Of a stretch of 6,826 bases of DNA, positions 6,285 through 6,826 are shown in pieces. The notes below the pieces were generated by a model. The model had not been told where the DNA came from. It did no database searches and worked only from the letters and a program-made list of their open reading frames with translations. Origin of the DNA: an uncultured Clostridia bacterium (GTDB lineage: Bacteria > Bacillota > Clostridia > Oscillospirales > CAG-272); NCBI GenBank assembly GCA_945949385.1, contig CAMFEL010000109.1, positions 1-6,826 of the forward strand, in the 5' to 3' direction. The position numbers and the translations under genes were made by a program. Each line of letters starts with the position of its first letter. The stretch's first letter is position 1.

Positions 6285-6344
6285 TTCTTTTTCGCCTTTC
6301 CCCCGCAGGTCTCACGCGCGGGAAAAACGGAAATTTAAGTGAAA

Positions 6345-6372
6345 GGGATGGTCTCCGTTAAGAGACCATCCC
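6345..6372 (-). terminator. Hairpin after the binding-protein gene, likely leaky terminator or 3' stabiliser
   Basis: A perfect 11-bp stem (GGGATGGTCTC paired with GAGACCATCCC) closes a 6-nt loop, 18 nt after the stop of the binding-protein gene. On the transcribed strand the stem is followed by TTTCACTT, so the U-tract is short and interrupted. That suggests partial termination or protection of the upstream mRNA 3' end rather than a full stop, because the ATPase and permease genes downstream have no obvious promoter of their own. Such hairpins commonly raise binding-protein expression above that of its membrane partners. Confidence 0.7.
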
Positions 6373-6390
6373 GCTTTTCATGCTTTAAGA

Positions 6391-6826
6391 TTATTTCTCG
6401 AATACGATGGTTACCTTTTCAAGGTTTGCGGTAAGCCAATCGGCATTCTCGTTTGCGTTGTCGGGAGTCTCGCTGTCGGGAACTATTGTGCCGTCCTGAA
6501 TCTTTGCGAACAGCTCGTTATACTGCTCAACGGTAAAGTTCTCAAGCTTCCAGGTCTCGGTGGGAAGTCCGGTAGCGTCCTCGGCAGCGCCCAGGTTCTG
6601 AGCCTTGTCTGCAAGCTCTGCGTCCCACTTGCCGTCATAGAACTGGCCGAGAACGCGCTCAACAGACGCTGCAAGACCCTTGACCGCGCTGGTTATAACC
6701 TGCTCGGACTCAAAGGACTGGTCAACGTCAACGCCGATGATCTTTGCTTCGGGATACTCTGCAGCAGCGGACTTGACGGAGTCAAACATGGAGCCGCCGC
6801 AGGAGAATACGACCTCAGTGCCGTTT
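6391..6826 (-). CDS. BMP-family nucleoside-binding lipoprotein of an ABC importer (3' part only)
   Basis: This is the C-terminal 144 residues of a substrate-binding protein of the BMP/Med (PnrA-like) family; the start, signal peptide and lipobox lie beyond the right edge. Proteins of this family are membrane-anchored lipoproteins that capture nucleosides outside the cell and deliver them to an ABC permease. Visible family marks, numbered from the first complete codon, are VVFSCGG (5-11), the GVDVDQS strand-turn (31-37) that corresponds to the usual IGVD-DQ motif, and VITSAVKGL (43-51), the usual 'TS-VK' helix. The frame is open from the edge through the internal Met at 6789, so that Met is not the start. 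The protein ends in TIVFEK and TAA. It is first in the visible operon, followed by a hairpin and then the matching ATPase. Nucleoside specificity is inferred from the family and from the downstream salvage genes; the product corresponds to NupN/BmpA by position. The family call is firm, the exact substrate is not. Confidence 0.9.
   Translation of the reverse strand, partial: NGTEVVFSCGGSMFDSVKSAAAEYPEAKIIGVDVDQSFESEQVITSAVKGLAASVERVLGQFYDGKWDAELADKAQNLGAAEDATGLPTETWKLENFTVEQYNELFAKIQDGTIVPDSETPDNANENADWLTANLEKVTIVFEK

Noticed and set aside
6274..6315. Upstream start for the ATPase adding 14 residues
   Set aside because: The extra residues are a run of Arg/Lys encoded by intergenic hairpin sequence; AGAGG is correctly spaced for the ATG at 6273.

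Overview
The window looks like a piece of a Firmicutes (Clostridia) chromosome, most likely a gut or rumen Ruminococcus/Oscillospiraceae-type bacterium. This rests on the gene families, the operon content, a base composition near half G+C, and Gram-positive-style ribosome binding sites; it is an inference, not a species call. All six recognisable genes lie on the minus strand and read as one pyrimidine-nucleoside uptake and salvage operon, transcribed from right to left.

In transcription order the operon holds: (1) the 3' part of a BMP-family nucleoside-binding lipoprotein gene, cut by the right edge (6391-6826); (2) a double-domain ABC ATPase (4702-6273); (3) and (4) two BPD_transp_2-type permeases (3513-4712 and 2405-3379); (5) a pyrimidine-nucleoside phosphorylase (1061-2368); (6) a uridine/cytidine kinase (359-1015). 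Genes 1-4 match the layout of the NupNOPQ / BmpA-NupABC / RnsBACD importers. Genes 5 and 6 give imported uridine two fates: phosphorolysis to uracil plus ribose-1-phosphate, or phosphorylation to UMP. A strong GC-rich inverted repeat at 268-291 follows the kinase and is the likely end of the transcript.

Three non-coding stretches stand out. The 117-nt gap between the binding protein and the ATPase holds an 11-bp perfect hairpin with a poor U-tract, of the kind that lets a binding-protein gene be expressed above its membrane partners. The 133-nt gap between the two permease genes holds a chain of overlapping inverted repeats whose arms can pair in mutually exclusive ways. This is the least explained part of the window and the best candidate for an undescribed regulatory element. 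The leftmost 267 bases have no gene; they carry a tandem 14-nt repeat, AT-rich and small inverted repeats, and a stretch that looks like the end of an interspersed repeat or a degraded sequence.

The second permease has an EF-hand/dockerin-like calcium-loop motif in a predicted extracytoplasmic loop, which is unusual for this family. No wholly new gene system is visible. The genes are conserved and intact, and the novelty, if any, lies in the intergenic structures and that loop.
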